Origin: a candidate division NC10 bacterium CSP1-5
GTDB taxonomy: Bacteria > Methylomirabilota > Methylomirabilia > Methylomirabilales > CSP1-5
Reading direction: 5' to 3'
Assembly: GCA_001443495.1 (NCBI GenBank)
Contig: LDXR01000003.1
Coordinates: 163,087 to 227,086 of the forward strand
Length of the DNA: 64,000 nucleotides
Shown: positions 46,920 to 56,005 of the stretch, in pieces
Layout of the letters: every line of letters begins with the position of its first letter
Position numbering within the stretch: the stretch's first letter is position 1
Position numbers and translations under genes: made by a program
The notes under the pieces: model-generated
Seen by the model: the letters and a program-made list of their open reading frames with translations, nothing else
The model's database searches: none
What the model was told of the DNA's origin: nothing

Positions 46920-47845
46920 CGACGCGAGGACTGGCGACGACGCTCATGATCGGATTCACCTGGATTCTCTTGAGCAGTGCCAGTGTTTCGGCACCGCCTC
47001 GGTTCAGCCCGGTCGATCAGATCCACCACATTCACGGTCTCGCCGTCGATCCGAACGATCCCGCCATCGTCTACATCGCCACTCACGGGGGTCTCGTCCG
47101 TCTTGTGGACGGGAAGCGCTGGGAATACGTGGGCGAGGGTCGCTCTGACCTGATGGGCTTCACCGTTCATCCATCAGAGCGGGGCGTGATGTACGTCAGC
47201 GGTCACCCCGATCACTCATCCCACCTGCCAAACCCCATCGGCGTGATGGTCAGCCGAGATGGAGGGCAGAGCTGGCAGCCTCTCGCCCTCGCAGGAAAGG
47301 TGGATCTTCACGCGATGACAATCGGGGCCGATGGCAAAACCCTGTACGGATGGAACGTGAGCGGCGCGCCGGGACTCTACCGGATTTCGGTAAGGGAGGG
47401 CACCTGGGCGAGGGTGGATGCGACAGGGCTTCAGGACGTGTTTGGTCTGGCGGCCCATCCGGAGCAATCTGATACGCTACTTTCCGGCACCCGTGATGGA
47501 CTCGTAATGAGCCGGGACGGGGGAAGGACGTGGTCGCCCGTAAGCGGGGCGCTGTCCGGCGCTCCAGTAACGGCGGTGGCCTATCACCCGAAGAACCCAC
47601 GGACCCTCTATGCCTATGCAGCACGGCCGGACCTCGGGCTCATCAGGAGCGAGGACGGCGGAGAGCAGTGGAAGAGCCTCGGTTTCTTCCTCGGCGAGAA
47701 GGATGCCGTGAACGTCTTTGCCATCTCGCCCCATCAGCTCGAGATCATCTACGTTTCCACCTTCACTTCGGATCTTTACCGCTCGGAAGATGGCGGGAAG
47801 CGATGGCAACCTCTGGTGAGGCACGGAAGGCCGACGAGGCGATGA
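46916..47845 (+). CDS. secreted beta-propeller (BNR/F510_1955-like) protein
   Basis: 309 residues with a signal peptide (TTLMIGFTWILLSSASVSA) and repeated blades of the sialidase/BNR type: SRDGGQSWQPL, SRDGGRTWSPV, SEDGGEQWKSL and SEDGGKRWQPL. The opening IHHIHGLAVDPNDPAIVYIATHGGL, with several His residues, resembles F510_1955 glycosylhydrolase-like proteins. ATG 46916 overlaps the SCO stop as ATGA. Co-transcription with SCO1 suggests a periplasmic copper-related role; the His-rich start could bind metal. Inference only. Confidence 0.8.
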   Translation: MTTRGLATTLMIGFTWILLSSASVSAPPRFSPVDQIHHIHGLAVDPNDPAIVYIATHGGLVRLVDGKRWEYVGEGRSDLMGFTVHPSERGVMYVSGHPDHSSHLPNPIGVMVSRDGGQSWQPLALAGKVDLHAMTIGADGKTLYGWNVSGAPGLYRISVREGTWARVDATGLQDVFGLAAHPEQSDTLLSGTRDGLVMSRDGGRTWSPVSGALSGAPVTAVAYHPKNPRTLYAYAARPDLGLIRSEDGGEQWKSLGFFLGEKDAVNVFAISPHQLEIIYVSTFTSDLYRSEDGGKRWQPLVRHGRPTRR

Positions 47846-47895
47846 GAAAGTATCAACCCCGCTGGGCCAGGAGACCTTGGTTGCGGTTTCCCCCT

Positions 47896-48858
47896 TCATG
47901 AAACGGAGGGATCCGGTTGTCGCCCTTCCCGGGAGCGGTGGCGCTCCTCGTCGATGTCGGGTTCCACATGGACCACCATGTCCGCCAGCTCCGGGAACCG
48001 CTCCTTGAGCGAGGCCTCGACCCGGTGGGCGATCTCATGAGCTTTGGCCACGGTGAGCTGGGGGTCGACCAGAATATGCAGGTCCATGTAGATGGCGTCG
48101 GGGAATCCGCGACTGCGGACGGCGTGGCACTCATGGACCCCCTCGACCTCGAGGGCGGCCTGCTCCACGGCGGGTGGGTGCAGACGCGAGGCGTCGGCCA
48201 GGACGTAGAGGCTCTGGCCGATGATCCGAATACCGCTTCGCGCGATCAGGACGACGATGAAGACGGCTGCGGCCAGATCGAGGCCGGGGTATCCGGCCTT
48301 GGCGGCGATGAGGGAGGCGACCACGGCTACAGAAGCGTAGAGGTCGCTTCGCGTGTGCAGGGCATCGGCCACCAGGATCTCGCTCTGGAGGCGTTGGCCG
48401 ACGCGGGTCTCGTACCAGCTCACGAAGACATTCACCCCCATCGTGATAATCATAACCGCGAAGCTCGTGAGGGTGACGTGGGGTGACGTCCCCGCCCGCC
48501 ATCTGCTGAACGCCCCCTGGCCGATCTCGAGGGCGGCCAAGAGGAGGAGAAAGGAGATGCCCAGGGCGGCGAAACTTTCGAATTTTCGGTGCCCGTACGG
48601 ATGGGAGCGATCCGCCGGGAGGACCGCGACGGTTATGGTGATGAGGCCGATGATGTTGGCAGAGCCGTCGAGCAGGGAATGGAAGCCGTCCGCCACCATG
48701 CTGAGGGTCTCGGACCACGACCCGTATCCGAGCTTGAGGGCGGCCACCAACCAGTTGAGGACCAGGGTCGTTGCGAGGACGGTTCGGACCTTGACCGCCC
48801 GTTCCCGGTGGGATATGGACACTGCCTCTCTCCTTGCTTGGGGGCCAAGCCGCTCCAT
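47896..48858 (-). CDS. cation diffusion facilitator (Zn/Co/Cd/Fe efflux)
   Basis: About 320 residues with six membrane segments and a C-terminal cytoplasmic ferredoxin-like domain (AALEVEGVHECHAVRSRGF, YMDLHILVDPQLTVAKAHEI). The metal site HxxxD occurs twice: ADGFHSLLDGSAN and ADALHTRSDLYAS. SHPYGHRKFE is the conserved loop. Start is ATG 48858, or GTG 48822 that has the stronger AAGGAG. It converges with the propeller gene. Confidence 0.92.
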   Translation of the reverse strand: MERLGPQARREAVSISHRERAVKVRTVLATTLVLNWLVAALKLGYGSWSETLSMVADGFHSLLDGSANIIGLITITVAVLPADRSHPYGHRKFESFAALGISFLLLLAALEIGQGAFSRWRAGTSPHVTLTSFAVMIITMGVNVFVSWYETRVGQRLQSEILVADALHTRSDLYASVAVVASLIAAKAGYPGLDLAAAVFIVVLIARSGIRIIGQSLYVLADASRLHPPAVEQAALEVEGVHECHAVRSRGFPDAIYMDLHILVDPQLTVAKAHEIAHRVEASLKERFPELADMVVHVEPDIDEERHRSREGRQPDPSVS

Positions 48859-49010
48859 GGCACCTACCTCACACACTGCCGGACAAGGTCTACCATCACG
48901 GGCCGTGCCCTGCATTCTATTATAGAAGCCGGCCGTCTCCCAAGCCACTCCGGGGATGGGCATCTCTTGTTGCTATTCTTGGCAGGCACAGGGGACACGT
49001 TCGGAGCGCT

Positions 49011-52000
49011 TCAGGCGGCGGGCAGGGCACCGGTTCCGCCTTGGCGGGTTTGGCGCTCGACTTGGTCTCCTGCTGGGCCCTCCAGGGGCAGGATCACGGT
49101 AAAAGTGCTTCCCTGGCCAGGCCCGCCCGATTCGCCCTGGATGGTCCCGCCGTGTAGCTCGACCAGTTTTTTCGTCAAGGCAAGTCCGAGGCCGGTCCCC
49201 TGGTGCTTTCGGGTCAGCGAGGCGTCAAGCTGGGTGAACGGCCGGAAGAGCTTGGGCAGATCTTCGGTCTTGATGCCGATGCCCGTGTCGGTCACGGAGA
49301 TTTGCACGAGATCGCCGTGGTCCAACGTCTCAGGGTTTGCATCCACTTCGTCCATCCGATCCCGTTGACCTTGGACCTTGGACTTTGGACGCGAGACGCG
49401 TCTGGCGGAGAGGCTGACCTTTCCGCCAGTGGGAGTGAACTTGATCGCGTTGGAGAGGAGGTGGTCGAGGATCTGCCGGATTCTCGCCGCGTCGGCCACA
49501 AGGGTTCGGGGAGCAGACTCGATGTTGAGTTGAAGTTCGATCCCCTTCGCCGCAGCCTGGGGGCGAATGCCTTCGCAGGACGTCTTGAGAGCTTGGGCCA
49601 GGTGGAGAGGGTCGAGGTCGAGGGCGGAGCTGCCGGCCTCGACCTTGGCGAGGTCTAGGACGCCGTTGATCAGAGCCAAGAGGTGCCTGGCGCTGGTGAG
49701 GACGCGGCTCACGTACTGACGTTGCTTCTCGTTCAAAGCGCCGAACTGCTGGTCCTCGAGGAGTTCGGAAAAGCCGATGATGGGGTTGAGCGGAGTCCGC
49801 AGCTCGTGGGACATGGTGGCGAGGAACTGGGACTTGGCGCGGGAGGCCTCCTCGGCCCGATAGAGCGCCTGCCGGAGCGCGACATTGGTCCGTTGAAGCT
49901 CCAGGGTCCGGGCCTCGACCGTGGCCTCGAGCTCAAGGGCGGCCAGTCGAACCTCCTGGTACAGGCCGGCGTTCTCGATGGCAGTGCCGATCTGGTTGCC
50001 GATCGCGGTGAGGAGATCGATCTCCGCCGGGGCGAATCGACGTTGGCCATGGCTCAAGACGCTCATGACGCCCACGATCTTCTCACGGGAGCGGATAGGG
50101 ATACTGGCGACGGAGCGGACCCCATCTTTCTGGGCCATTTGATTGAGTTCCGGATGCTGCTGCAGGTCCTCCACAAGGAAGGCCTCCCCGCTCTCGAAGA
50201 CCTTCCCTGCGACCCCCTCTCCCAGCCTGAAGTGCCGCATGCGGCTGACATACCCTTCACTCATCCCCCGGTGGGCGGCCAGGGTTAAGAACCCCTCCCG
50301 TTCGTTCCAGAGGCGGATGTTGCCCGCTTCGACCTCGACCGCCCTGAGCGCCGCATCGAGTGAGGCCTCGAGGATGTCTTGCAGGTGAAGGGACCGGTTC
50401 ACCGTTTGGGCGACCTGATTCAAAGCCGTGAGACGGCGATTCGTCGATTCCACGTCCTCGAAGAGGCGGGCGTTCTCGATGGCGGTGGCGGCCTGATCGG
50501 CGAAGGCCTGGAGCAGGTCCACTTCCTGCCTCTGAAAACTGCGACGATCCTTCCCGAAGACGTTGAGGACGCCGATGATCTTCCCGTGGTAGCGCAGGGG
50601 GACGGCGAGAAAGGCCGCGACTCCATGCGTCAGGGCAGCCTGCTTGTGTTCGGGGAGGTAGGTCTTATCCTCCCGCAAGTCCGGGACCGAGATGGGTTGA
50701 CCGTCTCGGGCGACAAGGCCGGCGAGGCTTTCCCCTACCCTGAGCGAGGGCTTGAGCATAACGTGGTGGGCGAGGCCGTACCGCCCCGCCACCGTCAGCC
50801 GATCACCCTCCAGGAGTCTGAAGCCGGCCCCTTCGACCCCGAAAAGTTTCGCCGCCTCCTCGGCAATGCTGCTGAGGAGTTCGTGCACGTGGAGTGTCCC
50901 GGTGATCTTGGCGCCCGTTCGGATCAGCCCCTCAAGCCGCTCGGTCTTCTCGAACGCCTGACCGTACAGGTTGGCATTCTCGATGGCGATGGCGGCCTGG
51001 GCGGCGAAGAGCTGGAGCAGCTCCATCGTGGCCGGCTCGAGGGGGCGGCGGCTATGTTTCCGATCGGCGCCCATCACGCCGATGGCGCGACCCTGGACAA
51101 CCAGGGGGACGTTGGCGAAGACGCGGGATCGAAAGGCCTCTATCCGGTCGTAGGGTGGCTTGAGGCGGAACTCCTCGGGCACCGAGCCTTGGCCATCCCA
51201 GAAGATGGCCTGCTTGGTGAGATAAGCGTGGGCTATCGCCCCTCCCTCTGGCCCGACCGGTACCCGGATCGCGTCGAGCGGCTCGGTGATCCCAATGCTC
51301 GCGACCGCCTGCAGCCACTGCCCCTCGGGGTCTGCGAGGAGGATATTGACGCGATCCAGCGCGAAGACAGTCTTGGCGGTCTCCAGGAGGGAGTTCAATC
51401 GCTCCGTGAGCCCGAGGGACTCTTGCATCTCGAGGCTCGCGCGGTAGAGTGCCTGCCGCATCTCCTCAATGCGCTTGTGGTCGGTGATATCCACCATGAT
51501 ACCGCGCAGCTTCACCGCCCGATCATCCTCGACCGCCACCGTGACCAGATCCCTCAGCCACACGATGCGGCCGTCGGCCGCCATCATCCGATACTCAAAC
51601 TGGTGTCCCCTCCCCTCTGCGGTCGCATTGACGCAAAACTCGACAGCCCATTCTCGATCATCGGGATGGATATGGTCCTGCCAAAAGGTCGGCTCCGCAA
51701 GCCAGCGCTCGAGGGGGTAACCGAGGACTTTCTCGGCTTGTTTGCTCACGAAGGTGAACTGGAAGGTCCGGGCGTCCGCCTCCCACACGATCCCTTCGAC
51801 AGAGTTCACAAGCGCGGCATAGTTTTCCCGCGATTGTCTCAGGGCCTCCTCCGCCTGCTTGCGCTCGGTGATGTCCTCGATCATCGCCAGCCCCGAGAGA
51901 GGCTTTCCGGCCTCATCTCGGATGACGGAAGCGGTCAGGCTGATCCAAAGAATCTCCCCGTTCTTCTTGATGTAGCGTTTCTCGAGCCGGAAATAGGGTA

Positions 52001-53141
52001 TCTGTCCGCTGAAGACCTTCGCGGAGAGGTGTAGGTCCTTCTCGACGTCCTCCGGATGGGTGATATCGACGAAGCTCCGTCCGGCCAGTTCCAGCGCTGA
52101 GTAACCGACTATCCGGCAGAGGGCGTCATTTACCGCTACAAATCGGTAGTCCAGGCCGATGATCGCCATCCCGACAGGCCCCTCCTCAAAGATCTTCCTG
52201 AACCGCTCTTCGCTTTCGCGAAAGACCTCCTCCGCCCGCTTCCGCTCGGTGATTTCCCTCTGCAATGCGTCATTGGACCGCGAAAGTTCCTCGGCACTTT
52301 TTTCTGCGCGTGCGATCAAGTCATACATGCTGATTAGCAAGCCCGTTAGGACACAGATGTAGCTCAGCTGTTTCACGACGTGGGCCGCATCAAACATCGG
52401 ATCAAAGAGCTGAGAGGAGAGCGACATAAACATGGCCTGGCCCATGAGGCCGGCGATGAGCGAGAGGACCACCCAGTGTTCGAACGCGTCTTGCTTCCAG
52501 TCCCCCTTGCGGAGGTAGCCGATAAGGGCGAGGAGGAAGAAGGTGGCGGCGAGGAACTCCTGCGGCCGACCAAAGACCAGTTCAGGATAGTAGGCCCGCG
52601 GAAGGGGGTAGAAGGCAAAGAAGGCAAAAATACTGAGGGTCAAGAGACCCACGGCCCCATACAGAGCCTTCTCGCTAATCCGCCCGGCGGCTCCCCGGTG
52701 TTCCCTCGTACGCCACGCCCACCAGCTCAGGAACATGAGAACGGCCAGAAAGACGCGCGAGGCGTTCCAGGTCCAGGGAATAAGCGAGGGGGGTGGAGAA
52801 GGCCACAGCTGATCAAACCACTGGCTGGTCACGAGGGCGTGGTAGCCGTCGAGCAGTGCCGTCCCGAGGAACCCGGTCCCAAGAAACAGGAACGTGTCGC
52901 TTTGCTTCGTGTAGAAGCGCAGGAGCGCCACCATCCCGACCATGAGTGCCAAGAGGGTGGCAATGGCCTCCATGATGGTGTGGAGCTCTCTGCTGCCCTG
53001 CCAGGTGGGCCCACGCAGCACCACGGAGCCCACACAGAGCGCGATCGAGACCCCCATGTAGATCCCCGTACGCCTGTTGGTCTTGTCACGCATCTCGGTG
53101 GGCGCCCTCTGTGTGGGGCCAGCCGTGCGGTGGTGCTCCAT
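49011..53141 (-). CDS. multidomain sensor histidine kinase MASE3-PAS-PAS-GAF-GAF-GAF-HisKA-HATPase
   Basis: 1376 residues. About 1-275: seven to eight membrane helices with the MASE3-like FLGTGFLGTALLDGYHAL. Then a short coil, PAS at ~305-430 and ~435-555 (each ending in ITERK or ITDHK), GAF domains at ~575-725, ~740-895 and ~905-1060, a coil, HisKA with His1112 in SHELRTPLNP and an HATPase with NAIKFTP, DTGIGI and GTGLGL. Residues ~1248-1277 between the N and G1 boxes are encoded by a GTCCAA-type repeat element. No receiver domain is fused. The REC-PilZ gene 29 bp upstream is a likely partner. Confidence 0.92.
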   Translation of the reverse strand: MEHHRTAGPTQRAPTEMRDKTNRRTGIYMGVSIALCVGSVVLRGPTWQGSRELHTIMEAIATLLALMVGMVALLRFYTKQSDTFLFLGTGFLGTALLDGYHALVTSQWFDQLWPSPPPSLIPWTWNASRVFLAVLMFLSWWAWRTREHRGAAGRISEKALYGAVGLLTLSIFAFFAFYPLPRAYYPELVFGRPQEFLAATFFLLALIGYLRKGDWKQDAFEHWVVLSLIAGLMGQAMFMSLSSQLFDPMFDAAHVVKQLSYICVLTGLLISMYDLIARAEKSAEELSRSNDALQREITERKRAEEVFRESEERFRKIFEEGPVGMAIIGLDYRFVAVNDALCRIVGYSALELAGRSFVDITHPEDVEKDLHLSAKVFSGQIPYFRLEKRYIKKNGEILWISLTASVIRDEAGKPLSGLAMIEDITERKQAEEALRQSRENYAALVNSVEGIVWEADARTFQFTFVSKQAEKVLGYPLERWLAEPTFWQDHIHPDDREWAVEFCVNATAEGRGHQFEYRMMAADGRIVWLRDLVTVAVEDDRAVKLRGIMVDITDHKRIEEMRQALYRASLEMQESLGLTERLNSLLETAKTVFALDRVNILLADPEGQWLQAVASIGITEPLDAIRVPVGPEGGAIAHAYLTKQAIFWDGQGSVPEEFRLKPPYDRIEAFRSRVFANVPLVVQGRAIGVMGADRKHSRRPLEPATMELLQLFAAQAAIAIENANLYGQAFEKTERLEGLIRTGAKITGTLHVHELLSSIAEEAAKLFGVEGAGFRLLEGDRLTVAGRYGLAHHVMLKPSLRVGESLAGLVARDGQPISVPDLREDKTYLPEHKQAALTHGVAAFLAVPLRYHGKIIGVLNVFGKDRRSFQRQEVDLLQAFADQAATAIENARLFEDVESTNRRLTALNQVAQTVNRSLHLQDILEASLDAALRAVEVEAGNIRLWNEREGFLTLAAHRGMSEGYVSRMRHFRLGEGVAGKVFESGEAFLVEDLQQHPELNQMAQKDGVRSVASIPIRSREKIVGVMSVLSHGQRRFAPAEIDLLTAIGNQIGTAIENAGLYQEVRLAALELEATVEARTLELQRTNVALRQALYRAEEASRAKSQFLATMSHELRTPLNPIIGFSELLEDQQFGALNEKQRQYVSRVLTSARHLLALINGVLDLAKVEAGSSALDLDPLHLAQALKTSCEGIRPQAAAKGIELQLNIESAPRTLVADAARIRQILDHLLSNAIKFTPTGGKVSLSARRVSRPKSKVQGQRDRMDEVDANPETLDHGDLVQISVTDTGIGIKTEDLPKLFRPFTQLDASLTRKHQGTGLGLALTKKLVELHGGTIQGESGGPGQGSTFTVILPLEGPAGDQVERQTRQGGTGALPAA
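49320..49390. repeat. GTCCAA-type inverted element inside the kinase gene
   Basis: GGTCCAACGTC-like sequence (around 49319-49329) and TTGACCTTGGACCTTGG followed by ACTTTGGAC (49365-49390) have the same arrangement as the intergenic element at 39267-39354. Here the element is read through in frame and encodes the SRPKSKVQGQ and NPETLDHGD peptides. Confidence 0.7.
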
Positions 53142-53170
53142 TCACGACGGTTATGTGGAGATGGAGGCCT

Positions 53171-53923
53171 TCATGATCTTGCCTCCGACGCTTGGCCCGC
53201 CGCGAGGTGGTTGAGGAAGCGTCGATACTCCACGAGATCGATATCGTGGGCAAAGCGAATGAGATGGATACCATGGCGGAATCGGTTGCCGGAGACCGGC
53301 TGGGGATCGTGCCAGATAACCCGGGCCTCCGCGGACAGCGATCCTTCCGGGAACTGGAGCTGGAGGTGGATGGCGCTGCCGCGCGCGACGATTTCAGGCA
53401 GAAGCAACAACAGACCGGTCAAGCTGATGTTAGCCGTGCGGCCAACAATCTCTCGGGAGGGATGCGAGCCCTCACGGATGACGCACCGGACGAGGATCTC
53501 GGCCGCGAGCCGGACCCGACGTTCGCGGCGAGGGGCCCGGGACTGCCGCTCGGCTGTCTCTGCGGCCAGCCTCACCACGCGGAGCAGGCTCTCGGCCCGA
53601 AAGGGCTTCGGCAAAAAGAACTCGGCCCCGGCACGGAAGACCCTTTCGGCGTACTTCAGATCCGCGGAGGCCGTCATGCCGACCACGGGGATATCCCCGA
53701 GGACCGGATCCTGTTTCAGCCGCTCGCACGTACCAACGCCATCGAGGCCAGGCATCATCATGTCCAAGAGAATGATGGCGGGGTGTGCATCCCGGGCCGT
53801 CTCGATCCCGGTTGGGCCATCGAAGGCCGCCAGGACTTTGAACCCGGTGCGGCTCAGGGTCGAGGCGACCAGCTCGCACAGCGCGTGATCGTCATCGATG
53901 ATCAGGATCGGGCGTGTTCGCAT
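53171..53923 (-). CDS. response regulator REC-PilZ
   Basis: 250 residues. The receiver (1-120) has DDDH, phosphoacceptor Asp54 in LLDMMMPG and Lys106 in LPKPF. The PilZ domain (about 131-245) has RRERR followed by NISLTG, the two c-di-GMP binding motifs. The protein would couple phosphorylation to c-di-GMP, with no DNA-binding domain. It lies directly upstream of the large kinase gene on the same strand. Confidence 0.9.
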   Translation of the reverse strand: MRTRPILIIDDDHALCELVASTLSRTGFKVLAAFDGPTGIETARDAHPAIILLDMMMPGLDGVGTCERLKQDPVLGDIPVVGMTASADLKYAERVFRAGAEFFLPKPFRAESLLRVVRLAAETAERQSRAPRRERRVRLAAEILVRCVIREGSHPSREIVGRTANISLTGLLLLLPEIVARGSAIHLQLQFPEGSLSAEARVIWHDPQPVSGNRFRHGIHLIRFAHDIDLVEYRRFLNHLAAGQASEARS

Positions 53924-54029
53924 GGCTCCCCCTGCTTCGAATCAATCCCCGGCTCCGGCAACACCCGTGTGAAACCTCCGGGTCCCCGTTGGGTTGACCG
54001 TCTGCTGCTCCGTCTGCGACGGGTTGGCT

Positions 54030-54950
54030 TTACCTCCGAAGCATTCTCCTGGCGCTCTCCAAGAAGGCTTCTGGCTCGATCGGTTTTGACATGTAGGCCG
54101 CCCCGATCCCTCTTGCCTGCTCTGCATATCCAGCCGCTTTGAAGGTGCTCAGGAGGATAATCGGGACCCCGGCAGTCTTGGGATCTGCCTTGATCCGTGT
54201 CGCCATGGCGAGCCCATCGACGTCGGGAAGCATGATGTCGGCAATGATGAGGTGGGGCTGCCACTTCTCGGAGAACTCGAGGCCCTCCCGTCCGCTCTTG
54301 GCTTCGAGGACCACGTGTCCCGCGCGCTTGAAGAGAGAGGCCAGGAACTGCCGGTAGTGTGCATTGTCCTCGACGACCAGGACCCGACAGGCCTCGGGTC
54401 CCTGGGGTCCCTTGCGCTCATCGGGTTTCTCCCACACGACGTCCTTCCTGGTGACCTCGGCAAACTGGCCGCAGTTTGGACAGGCCAGGCGGAGTCTCCC
54501 CTCCTGCGGGAGTGAGTCCCCAACCGGGAAGAGGGCCTTGCACCCGCGACAGGTGAATATCGGTAGCTCACCGCGCGTCTTCGCGCGCTCCTCGAGTCCC
54601 TGGACCACTTCCTCGAGGAGCCGTTCCCGGGGAAAGGGCTTTCGGAGGAAGCCGTCGGCCCCTAACCGACGACCGACGGCTATATCCTGGTCGCTGTGAA
54701 ACTCCCCGGACATCATGATGACCGCAACGGTGTCGCGGATCGACTTGTATGTCTGGCACGCCCCGTAGCCTGACACCCCCCCGGGAAGATTTACATCCTG
54801 CACGACCAGGTCGAATGGCTCGCGGGTGAAGGCGCGGACCCCGTCCTGGCCGGTATGGACCGTCGTGACGTTGTATCCTTCCCCTTCGAGGATTTCCCGA
54901 ACCATCCGGCTGAGTTCGGTATCGTCATCAACCACTAGGATCTTGGCCAT
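54030..54950 (-). CDS. REC-zinc ribbon-REC response regulator
   Basis: 306 residues. REC1 has VDDD, Asp52 in VVQDVNLPGG and Lys104. Between residues 130 and 170 there is a four-cysteine ribbon, C134-x2-C137 and C157-x2-C160. REC2 (about 188-306) has VEDN, Asp237 in IADIMLPD and Lys288 in MSKPI. No output domain is present. I do not know this arrangement as a named family; the ribbon may be a protein- or nucleic-acid-binding module between two phosphorylation switches. The gene is 106 bp upstream of REC-PilZ on the same strand. Confidence 0.88.
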   Translation of the reverse strand: MAKILVVDDDTELSRMVREILEGEGYNVTTVHTGQDGVRAFTREPFDLVVQDVNLPGGVSGYGACQTYKSIRDTVAVIMMSGEFHSDQDIAVGRRLGADGFLRKPFPRERLLEEVVQGLEERAKTRGELPIFTCRGCKALFPVGDSLPQEGRLRLACPNCGQFAEVTRKDVVWEKPDERKGPQGPEACRVLVVEDNAHYRQFLASLFKRAGHVVLEAKSGREGLEFSEKWQPHLIIADIMLPDVDGLAMATRIKADPKTAGVPIILLSTFKAAGYAEQARGIGAAYMSKPIEPEAFLESARRMLRR

Positions 54951-54977
54951 TTCTCCTCCTCTTGCCTCCTCCGCACC

Positions 54978-55139
54978 TCATCGCGAGATTGACAGGAACA
55001 GAGTAGGAAATTCCACAAGCGCCCGCCGACCGCCCGTCATGGGCGGAAAGGGTCTGAACCCCGCGCGGGTGAGGATCGGGGCGACGAGCTCACGTCGCCC
55101 GTGATCGTCGTTGCTAGTCAGGATCGGGCGTTTCGCCAT
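54978..55139 (-). pseudogene. remnant of a receiver domain
   Basis: The frame reads MAKRPILTSNDDHGRRELVA then PILTRAGFRPFPPMTGGRRA before a stop 54 codons in. It aligns with the start of the REC-PilZ protein (MRTRPILIIDDDHALCELVA, STLSRTGFKVLAAFDG) but lacks the phosphoacceptor region, and the first Asp of the acidic cluster is Asn. It is best seen as a truncated copy of a receiver gene. The rest of the 420-bp stretch 54951-55372 shows no other feature. Confidence 0.65.
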
Positions 55140-55372
55140 CGTTCCCCACCGAGTTCGTCCCAGGGACCTCTTTCGACGGCGTTGGGTGGGGTAGTTGGTG
55201 TAAGTGTGCAAAATCCGTGCCCTCTTGACTCCGTTGGCGTCTGAATTCTTCTCGCCGCAATGTATTGATATTCCTACGCGCAGCACGAGAGAGCCATGAA
55301 TGATCTCTGGGGGGGGTGAGAGGAGGCGTGAGGGGAGAACGAGGGGAACAAAGAGCGAAAGATATCAGGGAT

Positions 55373-56005
55373 TTAGCGGACCAACCCGTTCCGGATGGCG
55401 TAGTGGACGAGCTCCGCGTTATTCTTGAGCCGCATCTTCTTGAGCAGCCGGGTGCGGTGGGTACTCACGGTTTTGACGCTCACCCCCAGCTCCTCGGCGA
55501 TCCTGGTGAGCGTCTTGCCAGACGAGATCATACAGAGTACCTGGAACTCGCGATCGGACAGGACCTCGTGGCGGGGCTTCCTGGGGTCGCTCCCCAGGTC
55601 GGAGACGAGCTTCTCCGCCAGAGAGGGACTGACATACCGGCCTCCGCTGGCCACCCGCTTGATGGCGCTGACCAGTTGATCCGGGGCGCTCTCCTTGGTG
55701 AGAAAGCCCGCGGCCCCCGCCTTCAAGACCCGCACGGCATACTGATCCTCTGCATGCATGGTGAGCACGAGGACGGGAAGCTCGGGGTACTCGTTCTTGA
55801 TCTGCTGAAGGACGATCAGGCCACTCGGATCTGGCAGCGAAATGTCGAGCACGACCACATCCCACTGCCCGGTTCGGACCTTCCGCAGGGCTTCCTCTCC
55901 GCTGCCCGCCTCCCCCGTCACGACCAGGTCGGGGGTCTCCGCCAGGATCTGCTTCAGTCCCTGGCGCACGATCGCATGGTCGTCGACGACGAGAATCTTG
56001 ATCAT
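55373..56005 (-). CDS. NarL/LuxR-type response regulator
   Basis: 210 residues from ATG 56005. The receiver has VDDH, phosphoacceptor Asp54 in VLDISLPD and Lys104. The C-terminal LuxR helix-turn-helix (about 145-205) has LSDREFQVLCMISSGKT and IAEELGVSVKTVSTHRTRLL. Its start overlaps the TGA of the kinase gene as ATGA, so the pair is a two-component system. Confidence 0.93.
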   Translation of the reverse strand: MIKILVVDDHAIVRQGLKQILAETPDLVVTGEAGSGEEALRKVRTGQWDVVVLDISLPDPSGLIVLQQIKNEYPELPVLVLTMHAEDQYAVRVLKAGAAGFLTKESAPDQLVSAIKRVASGGRYVSPSLAEKLVSDLGSDPRKPRHEVLSDREFQVLCMISSGKTLTRIAEELGVSVKTVSTHRTRLLKKMRLKNNAELVHYAIRNGLVR

